From DASQHW01 sp038209365 (lineage in GTDB: Bacteria; Actinomycetota; Acidimicrobiia; IMCC26256; PALSA-610): DNA of 64,000 nucleotides. Made by a program: the position numbers and the translations under genes. Below are positions 17,424 through 26,869 of the stretch, piece by piece. The number at the start of each line of letters is the position of its first letter. Positions within the stretch are counted from its first letter, which is position 1. The notes below the pieces were generated by a model, which worked only from the letters and a program-made list of their open reading frames with translations, did no database searches and was not told the origin of the DNA. The stretch spans positions 39,514-103,513 of the forward strand of contig JBBQXS010000013.1 of NCBI GenBank assembly GCA_038209365.1, given 5' to 3'.

Positions 17424-18829
17424 CGGCGATGGTGATGACCGCCGCCGACATCGCGCTCCGGTGTGGTGGCCGGGTCGATGGTGACGCCGGTGCCCGCGCC
17501 GACTCCTGGGCGTTCGATTCGCGCGCGCTCGACGCCGGTGCGTGCTTCGTCGCGCTGCGCGCCTCCCGCGACGGCCATGACTTCGTGTATTCCGCGTTCG
17601 ACGCCGGAGCACGCGTTGCACTCGTCGACCGCCCCCTGAGACCGTCACGGCCGGTGCCGCCGGGTCACGCGCTCGTGCACGTGGCCGACACGCTGCGTGC
17701 ACTGCAGGACATCGCCCGGTCGGTGCGTGCCGACCGGGCGGATGTGCGCATCGTCGCGGTGGCCGGATCGACCGGAAAGACGTCGACCAAGGATCTTCTG
17801 GCAGCGGCGCTGGCGCCGCTCGGATGTCACGCCAATGCCGAGTCCCACAACAACGAGTTCGGGCTCCCGTTGACGTTGTGCAACGCACCGACGTCCGCCC
17901 GCGTCGTGGTCACGGAGATGGGGGAGCGCTTCCCGGGTGATCTGGCGCTGTTGTGCGACATCGCCCGCCCGCAGGTTGCGGCGGTCACGAACGTCGGCCT
18001 CGCGCACGCCGAGCACCTCGGCGGATTCGAAGGGGTCGCGAACATGCTGCGCGCCGAGCTGCTGGGCGCGCTGCCGGCGGACGGGGTCGCGGTGTTGAAC
18101 GGCGACGACCCGTGGACTGCGCACCTCTCGGCCGGAGCCGGCGCGAGCGTCGTGACCGTCGGAGTTGGGACGGACACCGACTACCGGATCAGTGACGTCG
18201 AGCTCGACGGTCAGCTGCGCCCCTCGTTCCGGCTGCAGGGCGCCCGGCTCCGCGTGCCCTTGCACGGCGGCCATCACGTGATGAACGCCGCGATGGCCGC
18301 CACGGTCGCCCACAAGGTCTTCGGCATGCCATTCGACGACATCGCCGTCGCGCTCGCCGGTGCTTCGACCGGGAAGTGGCGCATGGAGCTGCTCGAGACC
18401 GACGACGCGATCACCATCCTCAACGACGCGTACAACGCGAACCCCACCTCGATGGAAGCCGCGCTGGTTGCCCTCGCGCACTTGCCGCTTCCCGGTCGCC
18501 GGGTCGCGGTGCTGGGCGACATGCGTGAGCTCGGTCGGCATCACGGCGAGGCCCACCGTGCCGTCGGCGTCCGCGCCGCCGGTCTCGGACTGGACGTCAT
18601 CATCGGCGTCGGAGCCGGTGGCGCGCTGATCGCCGAAACGGCGCGCACGCGGGGTGCATGCGTCGAGATCGTCGAAGACGCGCCGGCGGCTCTCGAATGC
18701 GTGGACGCGCTCGTGAATCGCGGCGACGCGGTCTTGTGCAAGGCGAGCCGCGCGGTCGGCCTCGAGGTCGTCGCCGAGGGGCTGCTCGCACGCCGCCGGA
18801 GCGACGCGGACGGGAGCGGTACGGCGTGA
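17420..18829 (+). CDS. murF: UDP-MurNAc-tripeptide:D-Ala-D-Ala ligase
   Basis: Mur ligase of 469 residues that adds D-Ala-D-Ala to the precursor in the cytoplasm. The N-terminal UDP-binding domain is followed by the ATP loop VAGSTGKTSTKDLLA (about residues 113-127), then TEMGERFPGDLALLCDI and NDAYNANPTSMEAAL, which are typical of MurF. The start is GTG 17420 (the frame also offers ATG at 17429), overlapping the murE stop, and the end overlaps the mraY GTG, so translation is coupled both ways. Confidence 0.96.
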   Translation: MTAMVMTAADIALRCGGRVDGDAGARADSWAFDSRALDAGACFVALRASRDGHDFVYSAFDAGARVALVDRPLRPSRPVPPGHALVHVADTLRALQDIARSVRADRADVRIVAVAGSTGKTSTKDLLAAALAPLGCHANAESHNNEFGLPLTLCNAPTSARVVVTEMGERFPGDLALLCDIARPQVAAVTNVGLAHAEHLGGFEGVANMLRAELLGALPADGVAVLNGDDPWTAHLSAGAGASVVTVGVGTDTDYRISDVELDGQLRPSFRLQGARLRVPLHGGHHVMNAAMAATVAHKVFGMPFDDIAVALAGASTGKWRMELLETDDAITILNDAYNANPTSMEAALVALAHLPLPGRRVAVLGDMRELGRHHGEAHRAVGVRAAGLGLDVIIGVGAGGALIAETARTRGACVEIVEDAPAALECVDALVNRGDAVLCKASRAVGLEVVAEGLLARRRSDADGSGTA

Positions 18830-19866
18830 TCGCGATGCTGATGGCGGCCGGCCTCTCCTTCGCGGTGACGATCTTCGGGACGCCGCTGCTGATCCGGTGG
18901 CTGCGCGCTAATGCCATCGGCCAGCAGATACGCGACGACGGCCCGATCGAACATCCGCACACGGCGAAGGCCGGGACGCCGACGATGGGTGGCCTCGCGA
19001 TCGTCGTTGCCACCGTGCTCGGATATCTCTTCGCGCACGTCCGCCGCGAAACGGTCGCGTTCGCGCGGTCGGGGTGGTCCTTGCTCGCGCTCATCGTGGG
19101 GCTCGGGGTGGTCGGATGGGTGGACGACTACCTCGGCGTGCGCGCCCGCCGGAACCTCGGACTCCGCAAGCGCGGCAAGACGCTCGGGATCGTGGCGGTC
19201 GGGTCGGCGTTCGCGTGGCTCGCCGTGAATTTCGTGCACACCGACACGCACCTCTCTTTCACGCGCCCGCTGGACGTCGATCTCGGCACGGTGGGGCTCT
19301 TCATCTGGGCCGTGCTCGTGATCTATGCGACGGCGAACGCGATCAACCTCACCGACGGCCTCGACGGTCTGGCGAGCGGATCATCGGCCTTCACGTTCGC
19401 CGCGTTCATGATCATCGCCTTCACAGAGTTCCGCCACCCCGACATCTACAACGTGTCAGCGGCGCAGGCGCTCGATCAGGCGATCGTCGCGGCGGCGATG
19501 TTCGGGGCGTGCGCCGGGTTCCTGTGGTGGAACGCGGCGCCCGCGCGCGTCTTCATGGGCGACACCGGGTCGCTCGCGATCGGTGGTGGGATGGCCGGGC
19601 TCGCGCTGATGACGCGGACCCATCTGTTGCTGCCCATCCTCGCCGGTCTCCCGCTCGTCGAGACGCTCTCGGTGATCGCGCAGGTCGTGTCGTACCGCGG
19701 CTTCCGGCGGCGCGTCCTCCGCATGGCGCCCATCCATCACCATTTCGAGGTGGGGGGCTGGTCGGAGTTCACGGTGATCGTGCGGTTCTGGCTGTTCGCC
19801 GGAATCTGCGTCGCGTTGGGCATCGGCATCTTCTACGCCGACTTCCTCCGGTTCGGGTTGGAGTGA
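18826..19866 (+). CDS. mraY: Phospho-MurNAc-pentapeptide translocase
   Basis: Polytopic membrane enzyme of 346 residues that transfers phospho-MurNAc-pentapeptide to undecaprenyl phosphate, giving lipid I. It has about ten hydrophobic helices. Conserved cytoplasmic loops contain GTPTMGG, the catalytic DD pair in GWVDDYLGV, NAINLTDGLDGLA, FMGDTGSLAIGG and the MAPIHHHFE motif. GTG 18826 overlaps the murF stop (GTGA). All key residues are present. Confidence 0.97.
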   Translation: MIAMLMAAGLSFAVTIFGTPLLIRWLRANAIGQQIRDDGPIEHPHTAKAGTPTMGGLAIVVATVLGYLFAHVRRETVAFARSGWSLLALIVGLGVVGWVDDYLGVRARRNLGLRKRGKTLGIVAVGSAFAWLAVNFVHTDTHLSFTRPLDVDLGTVGLFIWAVLVIYATANAINLTDGLDGLASGSSAFTFAAFMIIAFTEFRHPDIYNVSAAQALDQAIVAAAMFGACAGFLWWNAAPARVFMGDTGSLAIGGGMAGLALMTRTHLLLPILAGLPLVETLSVIAQVVSYRGFRRRVLRMAPIHHHFEVGGWSEFTVIVRFWLFAGICVALGIGIFYADFLRFGLE

Positions 19867-19882
19867 CCGTGAGCGCAGCGCG

Positions 19883-21238
19883 GTGAGAGCACTCGTGATC
19901 GGGCTGGCCGAGACCGGAGTATCCGTCACGCGTCGTCTCGGCGCGGAGGGGTGGGACGTGATCGTGATCGAGGACGCCCCGGCGGCGACCGATCGCTATC
20001 GCGAGCGCGTCGACGCACTCCGAGCGGTCGGTGCCGAGCTCGTCGAGGCGCCGGGCGCCGGCACGACGCGCGCGATCGCCGCGCAGGTCGATCTGGTCGT
20101 GCCGAGCCCCCTGGTGCGTGCAGCACACCCCGCGATCGTGGCCGCGAGAAGCGCCGGCGTGCCGGTTCGGAGCGAGATCGATCTCGCAGCCGACCGCGCG
20201 TCGGTTCCGATCGTCGCGGTCACAGGTACGAACGGCAAGACCACGGTGACGTCAATGACCGCGATGATGTTGAACCGCTCCGGACTGCGCTCGGTCGCGG
20301 CCGGCAACATCGGCCGGCCGTTGATCGATGCGATCGAGGACGACGTCGACGTGATCGTCGCCGAGGTGTCGTCCTTCCAACTCGAGTTCGCGGACACGTT
20401 CGCGCCACGAGTCGCGGTGCTGCTCGCGATCACCCCCGATCACCTCGATTGGCACAGCTCCTTCGATCTGTACGTCGCGTCCAAGGCTCGCGTCGCCGCG
20501 CATCAGCGCGGAGACGACCTGCTCGTCTACGACGCGGACGACGAACGCGCTCGTGACGTGGCGGCGCGGGCGCCGGCGCGACGTGTCGGGGTGTCTCTTC
20601 ATACCGAGGCGCTCGGGATGTATCACATCTCCGGCGACCGCCTCATTGCCGCGGACGGTCGCGAGATCGCGTCCCTGGGTGACATGCGACGGTCGCTGTC
20701 GCACGATCGCACAAACGCGCTCGCATCCGCCGCAGCCGCGCTCGACGTCGGTGCCACGCCGGCCGGTGTACGCGATGCACTGGCCTCGTACGCGACCATG
20801 GCCCACCGCGTCGCGCTCGTCGGCGAAGCTAATGGGGTGCATTGGTACGACGATTCGAAGGCGACGAACCCGGACGCGACGTTGCGCGCGGTCAGCTCGT
20901 TCGACCACGTCGTGCTCCTCGCGGGTGGTCGGAACAAGGGTCTCGATCTGTCCGTGCTGGTCTCGCAGTCTTCCCGCTTGCGAGGAGTCGTCGCGTTCGG
21001 CGAAGCCGGACCGCAGATCGCGGACGCGTTCAACGCTGCCACTCGTATCCCCGTCGTGACCGTGACGTCGATGCACGACGCAGTCGCCGCCGCTCGCGGG
21101 CTTGCGCAGCGCGGCGACGTTGTCCTGTTGTCGCCGGCATGCGCGTCGTTCGACGCGTACACCGGCTACGCGCAGCGTGGTGACGACTTCGCCGCCAATG
21201 TCCGCGCGCAGCTCGCACAGGAGGCAACCACCGGATGA
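19883..21238 (+). CDS. murD: UDP-MurNAc-L-Ala:D-Glu ligase
   Basis: Mur ligase of 451 residues adding D-glutamate. A short N-terminal Rossmann domain (RALVIGLAETGVSVTRRL) precedes the ATP loop VTGTNGKTTVTSM (about residues 114-126), EVSSFQLEF, ITPDHLDWH and WYDDSKATNPDAT near the C-terminal domain. Start is GTG 19883, 16 bases after mraY. The stop overlaps the ftsW ATG. Confidence 0.96.
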   Translation: MRALVIGLAETGVSVTRRLGAEGWDVIVIEDAPAATDRYRERVDALRAVGAELVEAPGAGTTRAIAAQVDLVVPSPLVRAAHPAIVAARSAGVPVRSEIDLAADRASVPIVAVTGTNGKTTVTSMTAMMLNRSGLRSVAAGNIGRPLIDAIEDDVDVIVAEVSSFQLEFADTFAPRVAVLLAITPDHLDWHSSFDLYVASKARVAAHQRGDDLLVYDADDERARDVAARAPARRVGVSLHTEALGMYHISGDRLIAADGREIASLGDMRRSLSHDRTNALASAAAALDVGATPAGVRDALASYATMAHRVALVGEANGVHWYDDSKATNPDATLRAVSSFDHVVLLAGGRNKGLDLSVLVSQSSRLRGVVAFGEAGPQIADAFNAATRIPVVTVTSMHDAVAAARGLAQRGDVVLLSPACASFDAYTGYAQRGDDFAANVRAQLAQEATTG

Positions 21239-22437
21239 CCGCGATCTCACCGCGCCTGCCGCTCGCCCGGTTCGCCCGGCGCAATCCGCTCACCCGGCTC
21301 GGGATGCGTCTCGTCGCGCAGCACAAGGCCCTGCCACGGACGCCGGCCTACCTCGTGGTGTGCGCGACGGTCGGCGTGCTGAACATCGTCGGTCTGGTGA
21401 TGATCCTCTCGGCCTCTTCGGTTCGGGCGCTCTCCGACTACGGATCGGCGTGGTACTTCTTCCAGCGGCAGGTGGTGTGGGCCACGATCGGATTGGTCGC
21501 GTTCGTGGTCGCGGCTCGCGTCGACTACCGGCGCTGGAAGCGGTTCGCGCCGGGATCGCTCGGCGTCACCGTCGCACTCCTGCTGGCCGTCCTCGCCATG
21601 GGCGACCGGGTCAGCGGCTCGCGCCGCTGGCTGGGGATCGGGTCGTACGGCGTGCAACCCAGTGAGCTCGCGAAGCTCAGCCTGGTCTTGTGCGCCGCCC
21701 TGATCCTGACCGCGCGGGCCGACCGCGTGCATGAGTCGCGCGCGTGGCGGCCGGTCGTGCTGCTCGTCCTGCTGTTCGCGGTGCTCGTGATGCTCGAACC
21801 CGACCTCACCTCGACCCTCGTGCTCGCGATCATCGCGCTGGCGCTCCTCATCGTCGCGGGCGTGCCCAGCCGGGACCTGCTGAAGCTCTCCGCGTACGGG
21901 CTCGCCGGCTCGATGCTGCTCGCCTACGCCGAGCCGTACCGGCGCTCACGAATGCTCGCGTTCCTCCACCCGTCCCAGGACCCGTCCCGTACGACGTATC
22001 AGATCCGCCAGTCGCTGATCGCGTTGGGGAGCGGCGGCCTGAACGGCGTCGGCCTCGGCGCGGGACGCGCCAAGTGGCTGTTCCTCCCGAACGCGCACAC
22101 CGACTTCATCTTCGCGATCGTCGGCGAGGAGCTCGGGTTCGTCGGATCGTTGCTCGTGCTCGGTCTGTTCGCAGGCTTCGGACTCGTCGGGTTCCACGTC
22201 GCGCGCCGTACGCCGGACCGGTTCGGGATGCTCGTCGCCGCCGGCGTCACTGCATGGATCACCGGTGAGGCGGTCATCAACGTCGGCGCGGTCGTCGGCG
22301 TGCTGCCGGTGTCCGGTGTCCCGCTGCCGTTCTTGTCCGTCGGCGGCTCATCGCTCGTGATCACGATGTTCGGCGCCGGCATACTCGCGAACATCGCCCG
22401 GCAGGCGCCCGTACACGTCCCGGCGCAACCGTCGTGA
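21235..22437 (+). CDS. ftsW: Septal peptidoglycan glycosyltransferase FtsW (SEDS family)
   Basis: Ten-helix SEDS protein of 400 residues that polymerises glycan strands at the septum with FtsI. Recognisable segments are SASSVRALSDYGSAWYFFQRQ, SGSRRWLGIGSYGVQPSELAKL, the large extracellular loop with TTYQIRQSLIALGSGGLNGVG, and the C-terminal GVPLPFLSVGGSSLV. ATG 21235 overlaps the murD stop (ATGA) and the end overlaps murG by 4 bases. Confidence 0.96.
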   Translation: MTAISPRLPLARFARRNPLTRLGMRLVAQHKALPRTPAYLVVCATVGVLNIVGLVMILSASSVRALSDYGSAWYFFQRQVVWATIGLVAFVVAARVDYRRWKRFAPGSLGVTVALLLAVLAMGDRVSGSRRWLGIGSYGVQPSELAKLSLVLCAALILTARADRVHESRAWRPVVLLVLLFAVLVMLEPDLTSTLVLAIIALALLIVAGVPSRDLLKLSAYGLAGSMLLAYAEPYRRSRMLAFLHPSQDPSRTTYQIRQSLIALGSGGLNGVGLGAGRAKWLFLPNAHTDFIFAIVGEELGFVGSLLVLGLFAGFGLVGFHVARRTPDRFGMLVAAGVTAWITGEAVINVGAVVGVLPVSGVPLPFLSVGGSSLVITMFGAGILANIARQAPVHVPAQPS

Positions 22438-23531
22438 GCTCGGGGGCACACGGAGGCCGTGTCTTCGCGCTGCTCGCGGGAGGCGGTACCGGCGGCCACA
22501 CCTATCCCGCGATCGCGGTCGCCCAGGAGCTGCGCTCGCGCGGCCATGACGTCCGGTTCGTCGTCGCTCGTCGGGGCATGGCCGGGGAGGCCGTCGCGGC
22601 CGCGGGGTTCGACGTCGACCTCTTGCCCGGACGCGGACTGCAGCGACGGCTGACGATCTCGAACCTGGGCGCGCTGTGGGCAACGCTGACCGCGGTCGTC
22701 CGCGCGATCGCGATCGTGCACCGCTTCCGCCCGCGGGTCGTCGTCGGCTTCGGCGGTTACGCGTCGCTTCCCTGCGTCGTGGCCGCCCGGTTCCTGCGCG
22801 TCCCGGTCGTCGTCCACGAGCAGGACGCCGCGCCCGGTCTCGCGAACCGCATCGGTGTCCGGTTGGGCGCGCGGGCCGCGGTCTCCCTTCCGGGTACGCC
22901 GTTGCGTGACGCGACGCTGACCGGGAATCCAGTACGCGCTGGCATCGCCGCGATCTCGAGAGATCCCGCACACGACCCCGCGTGTGTCGCGGTATACGGC
23001 GGGGCACAGGGAGCGCGAACGATCAACCGGGCGGCGCTCGGCTGCTACGACCGCTGGCGAGGGCGTCACGACCTGGGGGTCCACCACGTGTGCGGGCCGC
23101 GCAACATCGACGAGTGTCGCGCGACGTTGGACGCCCGGCGCCGTCCCGACGACAAGTTGCAATACGAGCTCGTCGCGTACGACGAGCACATGGACAGGCT
23201 GCTCGCCCGGACCACGCTCGCGGTGTGCCGCGCAGGTGCCGGCACTATCGCCGAGCTCACCGCCGCGGGGGTGCCCGCGGTGCTGGTGCCGTTGCCGGGC
23301 GCACCGAGCGACCATCAGACGCGCAACGCACGGACGCTCGAGCGCGCGGGCGCCGCCGTCATCGTGCCGGACGCGGAATGCGACGCCCGGCGCCTGGACG
23401 CGGTGGTCTCGGGATTGCTGGCCGAACCGCGGCGCCTGATCGAGATGGGCGAGGCCGCGCGCGCGCTCGGCCGGCGCGACGCCGCGGCCCGCGTCGCCGA
23501 CGTCGTCGAGGAGCACGCTCGTGTCGCGTGA
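22434..23531 (+). CDS. murG: UDP-GlcNAc:lipid I GlcNAc transferase
   Basis: Membrane-associated GT-B glycosyltransferase of 365 residues that makes lipid II. The N-terminal loop is LLAGGGTGGHTYPAIAVAQEL, followed by GFGGYASLP, HEQDAAPGLANR and the donor-site loop RAGAGTIAELTAAGVPAVLVPLPGA. The start is GTG 22434 overlapping the ftsW stop; murC begins 11 bases before its end. Confidence 0.96.
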   Translation: MSSGAHGGRVFALLAGGGTGGHTYPAIAVAQELRSRGHDVRFVVARRGMAGEAVAAAGFDVDLLPGRGLQRRLTISNLGALWATLTAVVRAIAIVHRFRPRVVVGFGGYASLPCVVAARFLRVPVVVHEQDAAPGLANRIGVRLGARAAVSLPGTPLRDATLTGNPVRAGIAAISRDPAHDPACVAVYGGAQGARTINRAALGCYDRWRGRHDLGVHHVCGPRNIDECRATLDARRRPDDKLQYELVAYDEHMDRLLARTTLAVCRAGAGTIAELTAAGVPAVLVPLPGAPSDHQTRNARTLERAGAAVIVPDAECDARRLDAVVSGLLAEPRRLIEMGEAARALGRRDAAARVADVVEEHARVA

Positions 23532-24963
23532 CGCGGATGCGCACCCCACGGTGCCGGCGCTCGACCTCACGCGGCCCCGGCGCGTGCACATTGTCGGTGT
23601 GGGCGGTGCGGGGATGAGCGCGATCGCGCTGCTGCTGGCGCGTATGGGACACGACGTCAGCGGCTCCGACATCAAGCACAGTGCCGTGCTCGACCGCCTG
23701 TCCGCCGCGGGTATCGACGTGCATCTCGGCAACCGCGCCGAGCACGTGCCGGCCGGCGCCGATGCCGTCGTCTACTCGACCGCGGTCCCGCGCACGAACA
23801 TCGAGCTCCGCGCCGCCGAGGACCTCGGGATGTTGGTCCTCCATCGGTCGCACGCGCTGGCGGCGATCGCAGCGACGCGCCGTACCGTTGCGGTGGCCGG
23901 TTCGCACGGCAAGACGACGAGCGCGTCGATGCTTGCACTGATCCTGCGCGGCGCGGGCTGGGCACCGAGCTTCGTCATCGGCGGCGAGGTGAACGAGGTC
24001 GGCACCAACGCCGCGTTCGGGAGCGGTGAGTGGCTCGTCGTAGAGGCCGACGAGAGCGACGGCACGTTCCTGCGGCTGCAGCCGGAAGCGGCGCTCGTGA
24101 CGAACATCGAACCCGACCATCTCGACTACTACGGCGACTTCCGGACGCTCGTCGGCGCGTTCGAGCGGTTCATCGACAACGCGCGCGGCCCGGTCGTCTG
24201 CTGCGCGGACGACGCGGTTGCCGCGAGGCTGGCGCGGGCGCGTCCCGGCGTGCGGACCTACGGTGCGTCGCCCGGTGCCGACTACCGGATCGTCGACGAG
24301 GTCTCCGGTCCGTACGGCTGCCGCTTCACGCTCGAGGTGGACGGCGAGCGGCGCGGTGAGCTCGCCGTCCCGATCGGCGTGAAGGCGACGACCAATGCCG
24401 CCGGCGCGGCGGCGATCGCGCTGGAGCTGGGCGCCGACATCGAAGCGGTCGCGCAAGCGCTCGCAGGGTTCGGTGGGGTCGCGCGGCGCTTCCAGTACCG
24501 CGGCGAACGCGCGGGGGTCACGTTCATCGACGACTATGCCCATCTCCCCAGCGAGGTCGCCGCCGCGATCGCGACCGCGCGCGATGGGCCGTGGCAGCGC
24601 GTCATCACGGTGTTCCAGCCGCATCGCTACACGCGTACGGCGTCGATCGGGCGCGACTTCGCCGACGCCTTCACGGCCGCCGACGCAGTCGTGCTGACCG
24701 ACGTGTATCCCGCGGGCGAGATGCCGATTCCCGGCATCTCTGGCCGCGTGGTGCTCCATGCCGTCCTCGACAAGCACCCCTCATTACCGGTGACCTACCT
24801 CCCGCGCCGCGCGGATCTCGACGGCGTGCCGGTTCGCATGGCGCGCCGTGGCGACGTGGTGCTGACGTTGGGGGCGGGCGATCTCACGACGATGCCGGAC
24901 GTGTGGCTCGGCCGCGCCGACCCCGGTGCGCCGGCGGACGCGACCCGCGAGGATCGCCCGTGA
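23521..24963 (+). CDS. murC: UDP-MurNAc:L-alanine ligase
   Basis: Mur ligase of 480 residues adding the first amino acid of the stem peptide. The N-terminal motif HIVGVGGAGMSAIALLLAR binds UDP-MurNAc; the ATP loop is VAGSHGKTTSASML (about residues 124-137), followed by EADESDGTFL, NIEPDHLDYY and DDYAHLPSEV, all diagnostic for MurC. GTG 23521 overlaps the end of murG by 11 bases and the end overlaps the murB GTG. Confidence 0.96.
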   Translation: MSRDADAHPTVPALDLTRPRRVHIVGVGGAGMSAIALLLARMGHDVSGSDIKHSAVLDRLSAAGIDVHLGNRAEHVPAGADAVVYSTAVPRTNIELRAAEDLGMLVLHRSHALAAIAATRRTVAVAGSHGKTTSASMLALILRGAGWAPSFVIGGEVNEVGTNAAFGSGEWLVVEADESDGTFLRLQPEAALVTNIEPDHLDYYGDFRTLVGAFERFIDNARGPVVCCADDAVAARLARARPGVRTYGASPGADYRIVDEVSGPYGCRFTLEVDGERRGELAVPIGVKATTNAAGAAAIALELGADIEAVAQALAGFGGVARRFQYRGERAGVTFIDDYAHLPSEVAAAIATARDGPWQRVITVFQPHRYTRTASIGRDFADAFTAADAVVLTDVYPAGEMPIPGISGRVVLHAVLDKHPSLPVTYLPRRADLDGVPVRMARRGDVVLTLGAGDLTTMPDVWLGRADPGAPADATREDRP

Positions 24964-25904
24964 GCGCGCTCGATGCGATCGCGGCGCGACTCGATGCCGA
25001 GCTCCGCGGTCAAGTCGTGCGCGACGCTCCGTCGGCACCGCACACCACGTATCGATGCGGTGGGCCGATCCGTCTCCTCGTCCACATCGAGCGGGAGTCC
25101 GACTTCGCCGTCCTCGCACGCGCGCTCGCGGCTCATCCCGACGTCGAGGTGCTCGTCATCGGGCGCGGGTCGAACCTGCTCGTCGGCGACGCGGGATTCG
25201 AGGGCGTCGGACTCCTCCTCGGCGGCGAGCTCGAGCAGCTTTCGATGGACCCGAAAGCGGCGCGCGTCGACGCAGGTGCCGCGGTCGCGCTCCCGGTCCT
25301 TGCCCGCCAAGCGGCGAAGTCCGGCATCGGGGCGCTCGAGTTCTTCGTCGGCATCCCGGGCAGCGTCGGCGGCGCGGTGCGCATGAATGCGGGCGGCCAC
25401 GGCGCGGAGACCAACGACGTTCTCCGCGCCGCCCATGTCGTCGATCTGAACGAAGGCTTCGCCCGTGCGCTGACGCGCGAAGAGCTCGGACTGGGCTATC
25501 GCCACTCGGCGCTGGGACCGCGAGCGGTCGTGGTCGCGGCATCGTTCACCGGCCGGCCGGACGCGCCGGATGCGTGCGGGCAGCGGATCGACGAGATCGT
25601 GCGCTGGCGCCGGGAGCACCAGCCCGGCGGCCAGAACGCGGGATCCGTGTTCACGAACCCCGCGGGCGATGCCGCGGGAAGGCTCATCGAGGCCTCGGGC
25701 CTCAAAGGGTTGCGGATCGGCGGCGCGGTCGTGTCGGAGAAGCACGCGAACTTCTTCGTCGCCGATCCCGGCGCGCGCGCCGACGACGTATACGCGCTGG
25801 TCCGCGCAGTGCAGGAACGGGTGGAGACGGAAACCGGCGTCCGGTTGGAGCCCGAGCTGCGGCTCGTCGGCTTCGCCCACAGCGACGAGGAGGTCGGTCG
25901 ATGA
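24960..25904 (+). CDS. murB: UDP-N-acetylenolpyruvoylglucosamine reductase
   Basis: FAD-dependent enzyme of 314 residues that reduces enolpyruvyl-UDP-GlcNAc to UDP-MurNAc. Present are TTYRCGGPIRLLV, VLVIGRGSNLLVGDAGFEG (FAD binding), GIPGSVGGAVRMNAGGHGAE, GYRHSALG, the catalytic Ser in NAGSVFTNP and a C-terminal Glu region (LEPELRLVG). GTG 24960 overlaps the murC stop, and the ftsQ ATG overlaps its own stop. Confidence 0.95.
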   Translation: MSALDAIAARLDAELRGQVVRDAPSAPHTTYRCGGPIRLLVHIERESDFAVLARALAAHPDVEVLVIGRGSNLLVGDAGFEGVGLLLGGELEQLSMDPKAARVDAGAAVALPVLARQAAKSGIGALEFFVGIPGSVGGAVRMNAGGHGAETNDVLRAAHVVDLNEGFARALTREELGLGYRHSALGPRAVVVAASFTGRPDAPDACGQRIDEIVRWRREHQPGGQNAGSVFTNPAGDAAGRLIEASGLKGLRIGGAVVSEKHANFFVADPGARADDVYALVRAVQERVETETGVRLEPELRLVGFAHSDEEVGR

Positions 25905-26686
25905 CCACGACCACGCCTACACCTACACCCACATCACCGGCGCCGGCGCCCATGGACCCGCGCATACGCGAACGGCGCATCGAAGTGAAGCGCGCCGTCG
26001 GGCGCCGCCGGCTCCGTGCGCTGCTCGTCGTCGGCAGCGTGATCGTGACGCTGGGGGTCGCCTTCCTCACCGTCAACTCACCGTTCCTCGACGTCGACCG
26101 CGTGCAGGTCGTCGGTGCGCATCACCTCACGCCCGGGGAGGTGCGTGCATCGTCGCGCGTCCACCGGCACGACGCGCTGCTGTTCGTGGATGCTGGTGCC
26201 GCGGCGCGTCGCGTCGAAGGGCTGCCGTGGGTCGAGCACGCGACGGTCCGTCGTGAGTACCCGGGGACCGTGCGCATCACGATCAAGGAATACGCGCCGG
26301 TTGCGTACGTGCGCGACGGCCGCGCGGTTGTGCTGGTCGCCGAGAACGGCCGCGCGATCGCGCGCGTGCCGGCGCCACCGGCAGGTGCGACAGAGATCAT
26401 CGGCGTGCGTCGCGCACCAACCGTCGGGGAGCTGCTCTCTCCGCCGGAAGCCGCGCGCATCGTCCTGCAACTGCCGCGCAAGCTCGCGCAACGGGTCGCG
26501 TCGGTCGACGTCGCCGGGAGCGGTATCGCGTTGCGCCTCGTCGGACACGGTGCGATCCGGCTCGGGACCGCGAACGATCTGGGCGCCAAGGCCGCGGCCG
26601 CGCTCGCGGTGCTCGCCGTGCGCGGCGCGTCGCCGTTCTCGTATCTCGACGTCTCCACGCCGGACATGTCCACGCTGCACGACTGA
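25901..26686 (+). CDS. ftsQ: Division protein FtsQ
   Basis: Bitopic division protein of 261 residues. A Thr/Pro-rich cytoplasmic start (residues 2-17) and a basic stretch lead into a membrane helix (LLVVGSVIVTLGVAFLTV, about residues 40-58). A POTRA domain begins FLDVDRVQVVGAHHLTPGEV, and the FtsQ beta domain contains WVEHATVRREYPGTVRITIKEYAPVAYV. ATG 25901 overlaps the murB stop. No ftsA follows, as is usual in actinobacteria. Confidence 0.93.
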   Translation: MTTTTPTPTPTSPAPAPMDPRIRERRIEVKRAVGRRRLRALLVVGSVIVTLGVAFLTVNSPFLDVDRVQVVGAHHLTPGEVRASSRVHRHDALLFVDAGAAARRVEGLPWVEHATVRREYPGTVRITIKEYAPVAYVRDGRAVVLVAENGRAIARVPAPPAGATEIIGVRRAPTVGELLSPPEAARIVLQLPRKLAQRVASVDVAGSGIALRLVGHGAIRLGTANDLGAKAAAALAVLAVRGASPFSYLDVSTPDMSTLHD

Positions 26687-26710
26687 TTGCAACCTCGCCG
26701 CGCGGTTCGG

Positions 26711-26766
26711 TAAGGTCTCGACGCCCAGCACAGGTTGACATAATCATCAACCTGAAGTTGAGCTTC
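26711..26766 (+). promoter_or_regulatory. Symmetric elements and candidate promoter before ftsZ
   Basis: The 183-base gap before ftsZ holds an inverted repeat AGGTTGA (26732-26738) / TCAACCT (26747-26753) with an 8-base spacer. A second small hairpin, GAAG-TTGAG-CTTC (26754-26766), follows at once. A TTGACA (26735-26740) lies inside the first arm, and -10-like sequences are TAAGGT (26711-26716) and CATAAT (26739-26744). An operator or start-site control region for ftsZ is inferred; I cannot tell which hexamers are used. Confidence 0.5.
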
Positions 26767-26869
26767 ACGGTTTGAGGATTTTGGCCGGCCAGGAGCCGGC
26801 GGAGACGGTCACGACGTGTGCGTAGGCGCTCGTGTCTCGCGGCGAAGTCAAAAGGGAAAGGTCGCGCAA

